DNA of 50,861 nt from Gammaproteobacteria bacterium (GCA_016191235.1 JACPOZ010000047.1:1-50861), one strand, 5' to 3'. Positions 1 through 9,875 are shown, numbered from the stretch's first letter. Notes: generated by a model not told the origin, from the sequence alone. Numbers and translations are program-made.

Positions 1-1
1 C

Positions 2-385
2 GTCGGCTTCGGCTCCGCCGAGATCTACAAGGAAGATGAAAGTTTCATCAAAGCGATCTTCGGCGCTGGTGTTTATGGGTTTTTCGCCTTCACGGAGAAG
101 GATCATCGGCTTGTGGGGTTGGCGCGGGTTCTAAGTGACGACAAAGTCTGCTCCTGGATCGCCGAAGTCTGTGTCCACCCTGATTGGCAGGGTAAGGGTG
201 TGGGGGGCAAGCTGCTCGACATGGTTATCAATCGCTTCGGGCATACGGCCATCTACGTTGAGGCATTTGCTGACCAGACTGAATTTTTCGCAAACCGCGG
301 CATCAAACCTAAGAAAAAACTGGTTGCCTGCAGTCGCGCTGGACAGGAGTCGGCGACCCAAGATACTGAACCTTTCATACATTGA
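2..385 (+). CDS. GNAT-family N-acetyltransferase (5' end outside window)
   Basis: The frame is open from the window edge, so the start lies upstream. The visible 127 residues end at a TGA at 383-385. They hold a GNAT core: a strand reading VCSWIAEVCVHPDWQGKGVG (beta4 plus the acetyl-CoA pyrophosphate loop Q-x-G-x-G), then KLLDMVINRF as the following helix, and a late segment AFADQTEFFANRGIKP typical of the end of the fold. Members transfer an acyl group from acyl-CoA to an amine; the substrate cannot be read from sequence. It lies 19 bases upstream of the LanM-like gene on the same strand, so it is probably in the same operon and may act on the same peptide or give self-protection. The family call is firm; the role is inference. 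Confidence 0.85.
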   Translation, partial: VGFGSAEIYKEDESFIKAIFGAGVYGFFAFTEKDHRLVGLARVLSDDKVCSWIAEVCVHPDWQGKGVGGKLLDMVINRFGHTAIYVEAFADQTEFFANRGIKPKKKLVACSRAGQESATQDTEPFIH

Positions 386-404
386 CCAAGACACGGAGCA
401 TGCT

Positions 405-1865
405 GTGGAGACCGACTTGAATGCCCTCGTGGATACTCAGGTGACCCGGCTGTCGAAAATGGGCTTGCTACTTGCTGGAGTTGACCGTGCAAGTCTCACG
501 GCTCTCGTTGAGGAGGAACTATTTGGTATTCTACAACCGACCATCTCGATAAAAGGAGCGATTCGTCAGCATTTTGGCGACGCCCAGGATATCAGCTTCG
601 ATTCGTGCAGGTATCTGGAAGCAGTGATAGATCGCCGGATGGAAATGATGGGAGGCTTTCTGCTCGCCGCCACGGAGGCGTTAGGCCTCTACAGATCAAA
701 AGTTGGCACAGAAATAGGCTATAGCAGCGAATGCCAGCCAGCCAAACCGTTTCATTTCCGGACCCTGTCGGGTGACTCGCACAACGGTGGAACGCGACCT
801 CTCGCCATCAAAGAGGAAAGTGGAGCCGTCGTGCTCAAGTTCGCGGATCCGCGCCCCTATCAGGTGACCGCCGAGATCCTGGCGGCACTCTCCAGAGGGA
901 TTGGGGTGAATCTTGTACCACCTCCCATCTTCCCCGACCGAAACAACCGATGGTATTTCATCGAATATCTTGACGAAGACCCCAGCGGGCATGATGGGAT
1001 CGAGGAATTCATGTTTGCCATGGGGGCAATGACGGCGGTCGCATTTTGCCTGAGGTTCGTCGATCTTCACTTAGAGAACCTGATCGTAGCCAACTGTAAG
1101 CCGATTATCATCGACCCCGAGTGCATCTTCTACAACTTCGATGGTGATATCACCTCTGAACGACTGCTCAACACTGGACTCCTCAGCCACAGTGTCTACC
1201 TCTCGTCCCTGCGGGGCGGAGAAGCTCCAGGTGTTCCACTTTTCGACTTCGACCTACACCTTGGGGAGGATGGGATTTTGCGTTATCGCAAGCCCGCGCG
1301 TATCCACCGCAACCGGGTACGCAAACATGATGGCAGCATGGCGGATCCATCCCACTATCGAACAGAAGTGATCGGCGGTTATGTCGCAGCATACCGTTGG
1401 TTCACTTCAAGCACAGACGAAGTCTGCGATATCATCCAGACCCGAGTGACTGACGATTTCCGCGTGCGTTTTCTGGCACGCAAGACTAGGCATTACGCTT
1501 CGGTGACCCATATGCTCAACCTGCCTAATATTGACAATTATCCCATGTGGGTCGAGGAGGTATTTGAACGTTTTCGCGCCTCCGGTCACTTCCCGGAATC
1601 GATGTCGCCGACGCTGGTAGCCGCAGAACTCAGGGACCTTGAAAACCGGGACATTCCCTACTTTTGGGTCAATGCCGGCGAAAAGGCCATTCAACACCGT
1701 ACCAGCAGCGTGCAGCCCCTGGAGACGAAGCTGACTGTGAAAGCACAGGCAATCCAAGACATCCGAAGCCTGCACGAACAGGACTTGGATGCCCAGCTCA
1801 AGATTCTTGAGGCGTTTCTCGATATAGACCTGACGCAACCACAGAGGGAAATGGCAAGTGATTGA
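405..1865 (+). CDS. Stand-alone LanM-type lanthipeptide dehydratase (DUF4135-like), no cyclase domain
   Basis: 486 residues from a GTG at 405, preceded by ACGGAG six bases upstream; an in-frame ATG at 459 is the alternative. Longer readings would overlap the GNAT gene. LanM dehydratases phosphorylate Ser/Thr of a precursor peptide and eliminate phosphate to give Dha/Dhb. Catalytic positions known from CylM (recalled: D252, H254, K274, D347, H349, N352, D364, E366, R506, T512) align here as D124-S-H126 in GDSH, K145 in VVLKF, D220-L-H222-L-E-N225, D237-P-E239, and R355...T361 in RFLARKTRHY. Internal spacings are identical or off by one. The later family motif DIPYFWVN is also present. The protein stops soon after it, with no LanC zinc cyclase domain, and the N-terminal part is shorter than in CylM. 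It overlaps the acyltransferase gene by 8 bases. Confidence 0.85.
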   Translation: METDLNALVDTQVTRLSKMGLLLAGVDRASLTALVEEELFGILQPTISIKGAIRQHFGDAQDISFDSCRYLEAVIDRRMEMMGGFLLAATEALGLYRSKVGTEIGYSSECQPAKPFHFRTLSGDSHNGGTRPLAIKEESGAVVLKFADPRPYQVTAEILAALSRGIGVNLVPPPIFPDRNNRWYFIEYLDEDPSGHDGIEEFMFAMGAMTAVAFCLRFVDLHLENLIVANCKPIIIDPECIFYNFDGDITSERLLNTGLLSHSVYLSSLRGGEAPGVPLFDFDLHLGEDGILRYRKPARIHRNRVRKHDGSMADPSHYRTEVIGGYVAAYRWFTSSTDEVCDIIQTRVTDDFRVRFLARKTRHYASVTHMLNLPNIDNYPMWVEEVFERFRASGHFPESMSPTLVAAELRDLENRDIPYFWVNAGEKAIQHRTSSVQPLETKLTVKAQAIQDIRSLHEQDLDAQLKILEAFLDIDLTQPQREMASD

Positions 1866-2364
1866 GACCGGTCGCACGGCGAACTGCCCGCCAATAACTG
1901 AACCAAAGCGGTGGAGAAAGGAGCGCATCGATTTGGTCGGCCCGGACGCCATGAGGGAACCGTTCGGAGCGGCAATCCGTCTGATGATATTGTCGGACTT
2001 GCACAGGCGATGGACTGTTGATGATCTCGACCGGTTGATCGTGCCGCCGATAGAGATGGGTCAGTGCCTGTTCGCGATCAAAGAGAGGTCGCCTATTGCG
2101 TTTATCTCGTGGGCCCTCTTTTCGGAGGAGGTGAGCATGGTCTTCGCCAACCGTATGAGGCCACTCTGTAGAGAGGATTGGCAGTCAGGCACCCAGCTCT
2201 GGATCATAGACTTCATCGGTACCTTTGGCTTCGTACCTGAGATCGTGCAGATGCTAAGGGAATATGGGAAACAGCGGTATCCGTGCGATTCTGGAGCATT
2301 TGCGTTTGCGATTCGCTATAAAGACCGGAACCGTGTTCGGCGGTTGAGCCGGTGGGCGAGGTAA
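1858..2364 (+). CDS. HlyC-family (RTX toxin-activating type) lysine acyltransferase
   Basis: 168 residues from a GTG at 1858 with GAGGGA eight bases upstream; it overlaps the 3' end of the LanM-like gene, which implies translational coupling. HlyC-family enzymes move a fatty acyl group from acyl-ACP to an internal lysine. Family landmarks are SDLHRRW (catalytic His, residue 49), PPIEMGQ, SPIAFISWALFSEEV, and LWIIDFIGTFG (Asp, residue 118). The His-to-Asp distance of 69 equals that of HlyC H23/D92 as I recall it, and the length is normal for the family. No RTX toxin, hlyB-hlyD pair or acyl carrier gene is in the window. The likely substrate is therefore the product of the neighbouring LanM-like enzyme, which is inference. 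The family call is strong. Confidence 0.88.
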   Translation: MIETGRTANCPPITEPKRWRKERIDLVGPDAMREPFGAAIRLMILSDLHRRWTVDDLDRLIVPPIEMGQCLFAIKERSPIAFISWALFSEEVSMVFANRMRPLCREDWQSGTQLWIIDFIGTFGFVPEIVQMLREYGKQRYPCDSGAFAFAIRYKDRNRVRRLSRWAR

Positions 2365-2373
2365 GACCCGGAC

Positions 2374-3396
2374 ATGGGGGGCAGTCTCGGGGAATGGCTG
2401 GCCCAGAGAATCTGGTGTCGACTTGCGCCTTTTGATCTCATAGAACATGTGGCAACGGTATCGGACAGCGTCGAGATCGGGGCACGCATCTACACGATTC
2501 GGCCGTTTCTGGCCTCTGATATGGAACAGATATTGCCGCTTGCCCGAAGACTGTATGAAGAAGAGATGGCCCATGTGACTGGGGGTGGCATCAACGAAGC
2601 GATGCTTGCGAAACTGGAGAGAAATGCGGAAGAGATTCGTAGCGCCTTCACTGTCCTGGCCGGGACAAAGGTGTGTGGCTTCGTCAGGTACCTGTGCTGG
2701 ACGAATGCCCTGCGCCAAGAAAAGATCCTTGAAAATATATATGTCTACGTGGCACCAGAAAACCGGTCATTCACCCTTTTCCGGCGTATCGTGCGGTTGT
2801 TCGAGCGCGCGGGGCGCGAGTTCGGAGTGGACAGAATTCTCTTCAGCTTTGAGACTGGTAGCTCGCCGGAGATAAAGCGGGTTGCGATGGAGAGAATGGG
2901 GTTCAGCAGACTTGGGGCCTATCTGGCCAAACGTGTGGAGACCGAAAACAAGCGGCAGACGGTCGTCACGAAAAGGCCTCGATCACGGCCCACGCTTGCA
3001 GCAGTCCGCTACCTGAGGCCTGCGACACGACTTGGTCGAGGTGACTTTTTTCTTTACCTCTTTGGCTCCTATCTTCAGGTGCGAGACGGGATTGACCGCG
3101 ATCAATCCTTTTTCGAGTTAACAGGAGCTGACGATTCCTATTTAATGGCGCGGACCATGACTCGCGTGTTCGATCGCCAGAAGCTGGCGGTGGTCATCGG
3201 CGTCAGCCATCCGACGCCGGAAATGGTGCATACCCTAGACGCCTGGGCAATCCATGAGCGCTGTGTGGCGATTCTAGTCAACACCAAGGAGACGCTGGGT
3301 GACGCATGCGATTTGTTTGGGGACTACGCACGCCACGAATTCAGCGTGATGGGGCACATCATGAGTAAGCACCTCACAGCCGAGGCTGCGCCGTAG
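2374..3396 (+). CDS. GNAT acetyltransferase with unassigned C-terminal domain
   Basis: 340 residues; ATG at 2374, nine bases after the acyltransferase stop, with GAGGTAAG eight bases upstream. Residues ~37-190 form a GNAT domain: ARIYTIRPFLASDMEQI at its start, ILENIYVYVAPENRS as the beta4 and CoA-loop region, helix FRRIVRLFERAGREFGVD, and AMERMGFSRLGAYLAKRV at the end. A basic linker (KRPRSRPT) leads to ~130 residues (about 208-340) that I do not recognise. This tail contains GDFFLYLFGSYLQVRDG and VVIGVSHPTPEMVHTLDAW. Position as the last gene of the run suggests it modifies, or protects against, the same product. Its 3' end overlaps the convergent ABC transporter gene by 23 bases. Confidence 0.75.
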   Translation: MGGSLGEWLAQRIWCRLAPFDLIEHVATVSDSVEIGARIYTIRPFLASDMEQILPLARRLYEEEMAHVTGGGINEAMLAKLERNAEEIRSAFTVLAGTKVCGFVRYLCWTNALRQEKILENIYVYVAPENRSFTLFRRIVRLFERAGREFGVDRILFSFETGSSPEIKRVAMERMGFSRLGAYLAKRVETENKRQTVVTKRPRSRPTLAAVRYLRPATRLGRGDFFLYLFGSYLQVRDGIDRDQSFFELTGADDSYLMARTMTRVFDRQKLAVVIGVSHPTPEMVHTLDAWAIHERCVAILVNTKETLGDACDLFGDYARHEFSVMGHIMSKHLTAEAAP

Positions 3397-5167
3397 CCAC
3401 CATCGAAGATTTGGGCTGGTACTGGCTCACCTGAGCATGCCACAGCGAGGCATATTCTCCATTTGATTGCAGCAATTCTTCATGGGTGCCGGATTCAATC
3501 AGCTCGCCGTTACGCATGACGAGGATGCGGTCAGCGAGGCGGACGGCTCCCAGACGATGGGTAATGAACAACGTGGTTTTGTCCTTCGCGAGCATCTGGA
3601 GGCTCGCGAAGAAGCGGGCCTCGCTCCTGGGATCAAGCGCGGCCGATGGCTCGTCCAGGATCAACATATCCGGGTTGCGAAAAAAGGCCCTGGCTATGGA
3701 GAGCTTCTGCCATTGACCGCCGGAAAGCTCAAGGCCGCTGAATTCCTTGCCGAGCCGCAGGTCAAGGGCGGCGGAAAGATTCGACAGCGCCGCGATATCG
3801 AGCGCCTGGAGGGAAGCATGGTCATCGGGGTCTGGCCGCTCAATGTCGGAAAGCTGGATGTTCTCGCGCACGGTGAAGGCATAGTGGACGACATCCTGCT
3901 GCACAATGCCGAAGCGCGTGCGCCAGCTATCGATCTCGATGGTGCGCAAGTCCCGGCCATCAACCTCGACACGACCAGAGGTCGGATCGTAGAGACGAAG
4001 GAGGAGTTTTATCAGTGTCGATTTGCCGGAGCCGTTGGCGCCGACGATTGCAATACACTCGCCCCGCTTGATGTCGAAGGAAACTCCCTTCACTGCCTCG
4101 ATCCCGTTCGGATAGGTGAACGAAACGTCTACGAAGCGGACAATTTCCGGAGAGATGGCCCGCTCGGTTCCCTCCGGGAAGGAGTCGTGGATCGACAGGA
4201 AGTCGAAGTAAAGAGTAAAGAACAGTCCCCTTTCGAAGATGATGCCCACCGATTCCACCACCGCGAAAAGAGCGGCGTGCCCGAGAGCCAAGGATTGGAG
4301 CAGGGAGACAATCGTGCCTATGGTAAGCGTTTCCTCACGGATCTGTATAAGGCTCCAGTACACCATTCCGATGATGCAGGCAACCGAAAAGAGTTCAATG
4401 GGGAGAGTGCCGAGCGTTGCCTTCCCGCGAATCGCCCGCATTTCTTTATGGGTTCGTTCAAATAACGACGAATACCGCCGTTTCAACCATGGAAAGTAAG
4501 CGTAGATTCTGGATTCCAGGCTGAAGCTAGCGTTGAGAGCTATATGAGAAAGGTACTCCATTTCGCGCGCCTGGGCACTACGACCGAGCAGCGCCTTCCA
4601 GGCGAGTTCGCGAAAACGGAGAGAGGCGATAATGCCCGGATAGAGGCCCAGCAGGAAGATAATCGGCAGCCACCAGGTAATTGATGCGAGTGTGACACAG
4701 ATCGCGATGATGGTGATGGCGTCTCGCATCAGGAAGAATATGACCGAGACAACGTTCACCGGCCGTGACCGGGCGCCCTCTTCGAGAGTCTTGATGCAGT
4801 TATAGTAACGCTCGTCATCAAGGTGGCTCAGACCCTTTATGCGCGATGATTTTTCCATCAGGCTCAGATTGATGTAGGCGGTGAATTTCTCCGCAAGATT
4901 CGCCTGGTAATACTGCATGATCGGGGTCGCCAGTCGGGGCAAAAGAAAAGCTACTGCCCACACAGCCAAAACAGGCTGCAAGGACAGCGAGCCGCCCGGC
5001 GGGCTGGCGACGAGGGAATCCACGACCAGCACAGTGGTGTAGATCCAGATGGCGGGTGCAATACCGCTGATAATCGACGACATCGCGAGGATGAGAAAGT
5101 CCGCCTTGGCGGATGCATACATCAGGGGAACAGCCCTGATTGTGGAGAGGAATGCTGCATACTTCAT
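3374..5167 (-). CDS. ABC transporter, fused permease and ATPase (peptide/lipid exporter type)
   Basis: 597 residues. The first ~310 form the membrane domain with several hydrophobic spans (for example DFLILAMSSIISGIAPAIWI and DAITIIAICVTLASITWWL). The ATPase follows: Walker A GANGSGKST near residue 378, Q-loop GIVQQDVV, signature LSGGQWQK near 483, Walker B MLILDEPSAALD near 503, H-loop THRL. This is a half-size ABCB-type exporter; there is no N-terminal C39 peptidase, so any leader would need another protease. It is transcribed toward the LanM/HlyC/GNAT genes and overlaps the last one by 23 bases. No HlyD-type adaptor is beside it. I infer export of, or immunity to, the product of the convergent genes. 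Confidence 0.88.
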   Translation of the reverse strand: MKYAAFLSTIRAVPLMYASAKADFLILAMSSIISGIAPAIWIYTTVLVVDSLVASPPGGSLSLQPVLAVWAVAFLLPRLATPIMQYYQANLAEKFTAYINLSLMEKSSRIKGLSHLDDERYYNCIKTLEEGARSRPVNVVSVIFFLMRDAITIIAICVTLASITWWLPIIFLLGLYPGIIASLRFRELAWKALLGRSAQAREMEYLSHIALNASFSLESRIYAYFPWLKRRYSSLFERTHKEMRAIRGKATLGTLPIELFSVACIIGMVYWSLIQIREETLTIGTIVSLLQSLALGHAALFAVVESVGIIFERGLFFTLYFDFLSIHDSFPEGTERAISPEIVRFVDVSFTYPNGIEAVKGVSFDIKRGECIAIVGANGSGKSTLIKLLLRLYDPTSGRVEVDGRDLRTIEIDSWRTRFGIVQQDVVHYAFTVRENIQLSDIERPDPDDHASLQALDIAALSNLSAALDLRLGKEFSGLELSGGQWQKLSIARAFFRNPDMLILDEPSAALDPRSEARFFASLQMLAKDKTTLFITHRLGAVRLADRILVMRNGELIESGTHEELLQSNGEYASLWHAQVSQYQPKSSMVATAQPRL

Positions 5168-5210
5168 TGGGGCGTAGCATCAACCTGTAGGGCGTTGGTT
5201 CCAATCGGTT

Positions 5211-5237
5211 ATACTAAGTTCCTTAGGGACATAGTAT
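5211..5237. promoter_or_regulatory. 27-bp operator-like dyad upstream of the ABC exporter
   Basis: ATACTAAGTTCC, spacer TTA, then GGGACATAGTAT: two 12-base arms matching at 10 of 12 positions. It lies 44-70 bases upstream of the exporter start (5167) and contains TATACT-like -10 sequences on the minus strand. The symmetry and position suit a dimeric repressor or activator; no regulator gene is seen beside it. The dyad is seen; its role is inference. Confidence 0.5.
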
Positions 5238-5257
5238 ACAACAAGGATGCTGGCGAC

Positions 5258-6580
5258 TTACTTCAGCCAGCCATTGACCTGCTCAAGATCCGCCAGTGAG
5301 ATCATCCCTGCGGCCTGTTTCAGGCGCAGGGTGTTGAGCAGGTAGTCATAGCGCGCGCGCGACAAGTCACGTTTGGCGCGGTATAAATCGCGCTGGGCAT
5401 TCAATGCATCAATAGTAGTGCGCGTGCCAACCTGCATCCCGGCCTCGGTGGCATCCAGCGCGCTCTGGTTGGAGACCACCGCCTGCTTCAGCGCACCGAC
5501 GCGGCTGATGCTGGCGGTAACATTCAGGTAGCTGTCGCGGGTCTGGCGTGAAGCGGCACGCGTTTGCTGTTCTTGGGTTTCCTTGGCCTGATTGAGGCGG
5601 TATTGCGCCTCGCGGATGCGCGAGTTGACAGCGCCGCCTTGGTAGAGTGGCACGCTCAGTTGCAAGCCGATGGCGCTATCCAATGTTTCTCTGGCGCCAA
5701 AAGTACCCCCAGAGAATTTTGTGTAGCCATGGCTTGCCACTACGTCTACCACCGGATAATGGCCGGAGCGCTGTAGGTCGACGGTTTGGCTGGCGACTTC
5801 GGTGGCGGCTTGGGCGGATATTAGCTGAAAATTCTGTTTGAGCGCCGTATCTACCCATTTCTCAATGTCCTGCGGGTCGGGTGATGCCAGTGGTATTTGT
5901 TCAGTCAGGCCGCGCAGGGATTCGGGGAGCATGCCGGTGACCTCGCGCAACGCCTCACGGTTGCTGGCCAGACGGCTTTGCGCGTCGACCTCCTGGCTTA
6001 CCGCCAGATCAAAGCGTGCCTGGGCCTCGTTTACATCCGTGATGGCTACCAGCCCCACGTCGAAGCGCCGTTGCGTCTGCTCCAGTTGGCGCCCTATCGC
6101 CTCTTTTTCGGCGCGCGCGAACTCCACTGTGTCGGAGGCCGCCAGCACCTCGAAGTAACGCTCCGATACCCGCAACAGCAGTGCCTGCTGTGCCGCGTTA
6201 TAATCCGCCTCGGCCTGGCGGGTGCGGGCGTCCGTCTGACGCAACTGCACATAATAATCGCGGTGATAAATGGGCTGGTTGAGGTTGAGGGTCAAGCCTT
6301 CGTTCGTAAAGTTGAACGTGCCGCCACGACCCAAAAAACCGCCACTCAAAAACTCCTGCCGGCTACGAGTGACATTCGAATTGAGACTCAGCTGCGGACG
6401 GAACAGCGCCAGACGTTGATTGCGCGTCTCCCCTACTGCCTGCCACGCCGCTTCAGCGGCTTTGACCTGGGGATCGCTGTCAGCCGCGAGGCGATAGGCG
6501 TCGAGCAGATTTTCCGCATGTATGCTGGGGGCAACAGCCAGCAGCATTGTAATCAGGAGCGGCGAGTTTTTTTTGGTCAT
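5258..6580 (-). CDS. tolC: TolC-family type I secretion outer membrane channel
   Basis: 440 residues from ATG at 6580, chosen because it starts a clean signal peptide (MTKKNSPLLITMLLAVAPSIHA); an upstream start at 6628 would overlap the rhodanese gene. The mature part shows the TolC repeat pattern: ENLLDAYRLAADSDPQVKAA at the N-terminus, then two long coiled-coil halves with NLNQPIYHRDYY and LQLSVPLYQGGAVNSR. TolC trimers form the outer-membrane duct for type I secretion and efflux pumps. The tolC-rhodanese-pcm order on one strand, divergent from thiC, is a conserved housekeeping arrangement. Its closeness to the peptide exporter is therefore probably coincidental, although the two could work together. 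Confidence 0.93.
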   Translation of the reverse strand: MTKKNSPLLITMLLAVAPSIHAENLLDAYRLAADSDPQVKAAEAAWQAVGETRNQRLALFRPQLSLNSNVTRSRQEFLSGGFLGRGGTFNFTNEGLTLNLNQPIYHRDYYVQLRQTDARTRQAEADYNAAQQALLLRVSERYFEVLAASDTVEFARAEKEAIGRQLEQTQRRFDVGLVAITDVNEAQARFDLAVSQEVDAQSRLASNREALREVTGMLPESLRGLTEQIPLASPDPQDIEKWVDTALKQNFQLISAQAATEVASQTVDLQRSGHYPVVDVVASHGYTKFSGGTFGARETLDSAIGLQLSVPLYQGGAVNSRIREAQYRLNQAKETQEQQTRAASRQTRDSYLNVTASISRVGALKQAVVSNQSALDATEAGMQVGTRTTIDALNAQRDLYRAKRDLSRARYDYLLNTLRLKQAAGMISLADLEQVNGWLK

Positions 6581-6596
6581 GGGGAAGGGCTGCTCT

Positions 6597-6917
6597 TTAG
6601 TAGGTAGGCATACTCGGGTCAACCTCACGCGCCCAGGCGGCGACGCCGCCTGTCAGGTTGACAATTTTTGTGAATCCCGCTTGCTCCAGGTAGACGGCCA
6701 CACGCTGGCTGCGCATCCCGTGATGGCAGATGACTATGGTCTCTTGCTGTGCGTCGAGGCCACGGCAAACGGCAGGGACCTGTGCCATGGGGATATTCCG
6801 CGAGCCTTCGATATGACAGGTTTGAAATTCCCACGGTTCGCGCACGTCCAGCAGCAAAGGCGCCGGATTGGCGTGTTCAAGGTATTCTTTGAGTTGGGTG
6901 GCGGTGAGGTGATTCAT
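6597..6917 (-). CDS. Rhodanese-like sulfurtransferase domain protein
   Basis: 106 residues, single rhodanese domain. The start at 6917 is preferred over 6923 because GGAG sits seven bases before it. Seen: LLLDVREPWEFQTCHIEGSRNIP (shared N-terminal motif, including the CH2A-like DVREPWE) and the active-site loop ICHHGMRSQ, with Cys as persulfide carrier followed by a six-residue loop. LTGGVAAWAREVDP closes the domain. Single-domain rhodaneses pass sulfane sulfur to acceptors; the physiological acceptor is not evident. It lies between pcm and tolC, 17 bases before the tolC start, so the three are likely co-transcribed. Confidence 0.9.
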   Translation of the reverse strand: MNHLTATQLKEYLEHANPAPLLLDVREPWEFQTCHIEGSRNIPMAQVPAVCRGLDAQQETIVICHHGMRSQRVAVYLEQAGFTKIVNLTGGVAAWAREVDPSMPTY

Positions 6918-6963
6918 GGCCATGCTCCACTATATTAGTGATTAATTATATTCTAACTACGCC

Positions 6964-7605
6964 TTAGAATACAAATTGGGGCGGTTGTTCGGCATGCAGC
7001 AGCGCCGGGACGCTGGTTTCAAACAGGCTTTCCCGCGCCCCGCCATGCGTGACGAGAATCGCCTCCATCACGGGCGGCTCGCCAACGATTGCTACCATGC
7101 GTCCGCCGGGCTTGAGCGCGCGCAGAAAAGATTCCGGCAGCACCGGAAGCGAGCCGGTAATGGCTATGACATCATAAGGGCCGTGTTTATCCCATCCCCT
7201 GACGGCGTCGCCGGTTTCCAGCGTCACATTATGGATGCCGTGTTCGGTGAGCGCGCGTTGCGCGCCCTGTGCGAAGTCAGGGAGGATGTCCACGCTGAAC
7301 ACGTGTTTGCCCAGCTTGGCCAGCAACGCAGTGAAATAACCGCTGCCTGTTCCGACCTCCAGTATAATGTCCGAGGATTCGATGGCCAGCGCTTGCAACA
7401 GCCGCGCCTCAACCTTGGGTTCCATCATCATCTGGCCGTGGCCAAGGGGGATCATGATGTCGGCAAATGCCAGGTCGCGGTAGTGTGCGGGGACAAACTC
7501 TTCACGCCGGGTACTTGTGATCAGGTCAAGAATGCCCGTATCCAGCACCTCCCATGTGCGGATCTGCTGTTCGACCATGTTAAAGCGGGCTTGTTCTACG
7601 TCCAT
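6964..7605 (-). CDS. pcm: Protein-L-isoaspartate O-methyltransferase family protein
   Basis: 213 residues, cytosolic. The enzyme methylates isoaspartyl residues with S-adenosylmethionine so that damaged proteins can be repaired. Seen: N-terminal MVEQQIRTWEVLD, the PCMT region FVPAHYRDLAFADIMIPLGHGQMMMEP, SAM motif I ILEVGTGSGYFTALLA, and the later GGRMVAIVG strand. The usual family motif contains QTIS where this protein has GQMMMEP, a known variant in tolC-linked pcm paralogs. First gene of a minus-strand group with the rhodanese and tolC genes, divergent from thiC. Catalysis on isoaspartate is assumed from the family. Confidence 0.88.
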   Translation of the reverse strand: MDVEQARFNMVEQQIRTWEVLDTGILDLITSTRREEFVPAHYRDLAFADIMIPLGHGQMMMEPKVEARLLQALAIESSDIILEVGTGSGYFTALLAKLGKHVFSVDILPDFAQGAQRALTEHGIHNVTLETGDAVRGWDKHGPYDVIAITGSLPVLPESFLRALKPGGRMVAIVGEPPVMEAILVTHGGARESLFETSVPALLHAEQPPQFVF

Positions 7606-7685
7606 CCTTATCCACCATTATTCTAACTTAGAGGCTAAACAACTAGGTTAAGCGGTTTGAATGCCGGACACAAGGCGCATTCGGC

Positions 7686-7712
7686 TTGCAAATTGCCACT
7701 ATATAATATAAT
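7686..7712 (+). promoter_or_regulatory. Probable thiC promoter
   Basis: TTGCAA at 7686-7691 and TATAAT at 7707-7712 with 15-bp spacing, inside an AT-rich run (TATATAATATAATTTT) about 40 bases before the TPP riboswitch. The -10 is good and the spacing short, so the exact -35 is uncertain. The 351-base gap 7606-7956 otherwise holds only the riboswitch and the thiC leader. Confidence 0.45.
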
Positions 7713-7754
7713 TTTGGGCTAAATTCGGCTAGCAGGGGTTAAACTTATCCCTGC

Positions 7755-7845
7755 GCGCCTGCTGGGGGTGCCTCGTATCAGGCGAGGCTGAGATATACCC
7801 TTTGAACCTGATCCGGTTAATGCTGGCGTAGGGAAAGCAGTATCA
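7755..7845 (+). ncRNA. TPP riboswitch (THI element)
   Basis: The conserved THI-box strings are present in order: GGGGGTGCC (P2 side), AGGCGAGGCTGAGATATACC, then CTTTGAACCTGATCCGGTT, AATGCTGGCGTAGGGA and AAGCAG. The aptamer binds thiamine pyrophosphate and shuts off the downstream thiamine-synthesis gene. It lies ~110 bases before thiC on the same strand. The expression platform was not resolved; the gap to the AGAGGAA ribosome site leaves room for either a terminator or sequestration. Confidence 0.95.
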
Positions 7846-7956
7846 CAATGAAGTCTCGCCTGTGGCGTCTGTTCACGGCCTTTCACGTTTCCTTCCCTGC
7901 GCTTGTTTCCGAATACACATAATGTTTTCGCCGGATCCTTTTTTGTAGAGGAATAG

Positions 7957-9834
<1,878 letters not shown>

Positions 9835-9844
9835 TTATCGAAGC

Positions 9845-9873
9845 GGGGCGAGCCGCCAGGCGCTCGCCCCTTT
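9845..9873 (+). terminator. Rho-independent-like hairpin after thiC
   Basis: GGGGCGAGC (9845-9853) pairs perfectly with GCTCGCCCC (9862-9870) and is followed by TTT. It starts eleven bases after the thiC stop. The U-run is short, so read-through into the next gene is possible. Confidence 0.65.
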
Positions 9874-9875
9874 CC

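Noticed and set aside
135-404. Longer start for the LanM-like gene
   Set aside because: It would lie wholly over the GNAT gene in another frame; the GTG at 405 has a proper ribosome site.
3467-4465. 332-codon plus-strand frame opposite the ABC exporter
   Set aside because: It is antisense to clear Walker and signature motifs and resembles no protein.
5258-6580. TolC as a dedicated part of the peptide locus
   Set aside because: The tolC-rhodanese-pcm order is a conserved housekeeping layout, so adjacency is weak evidence.
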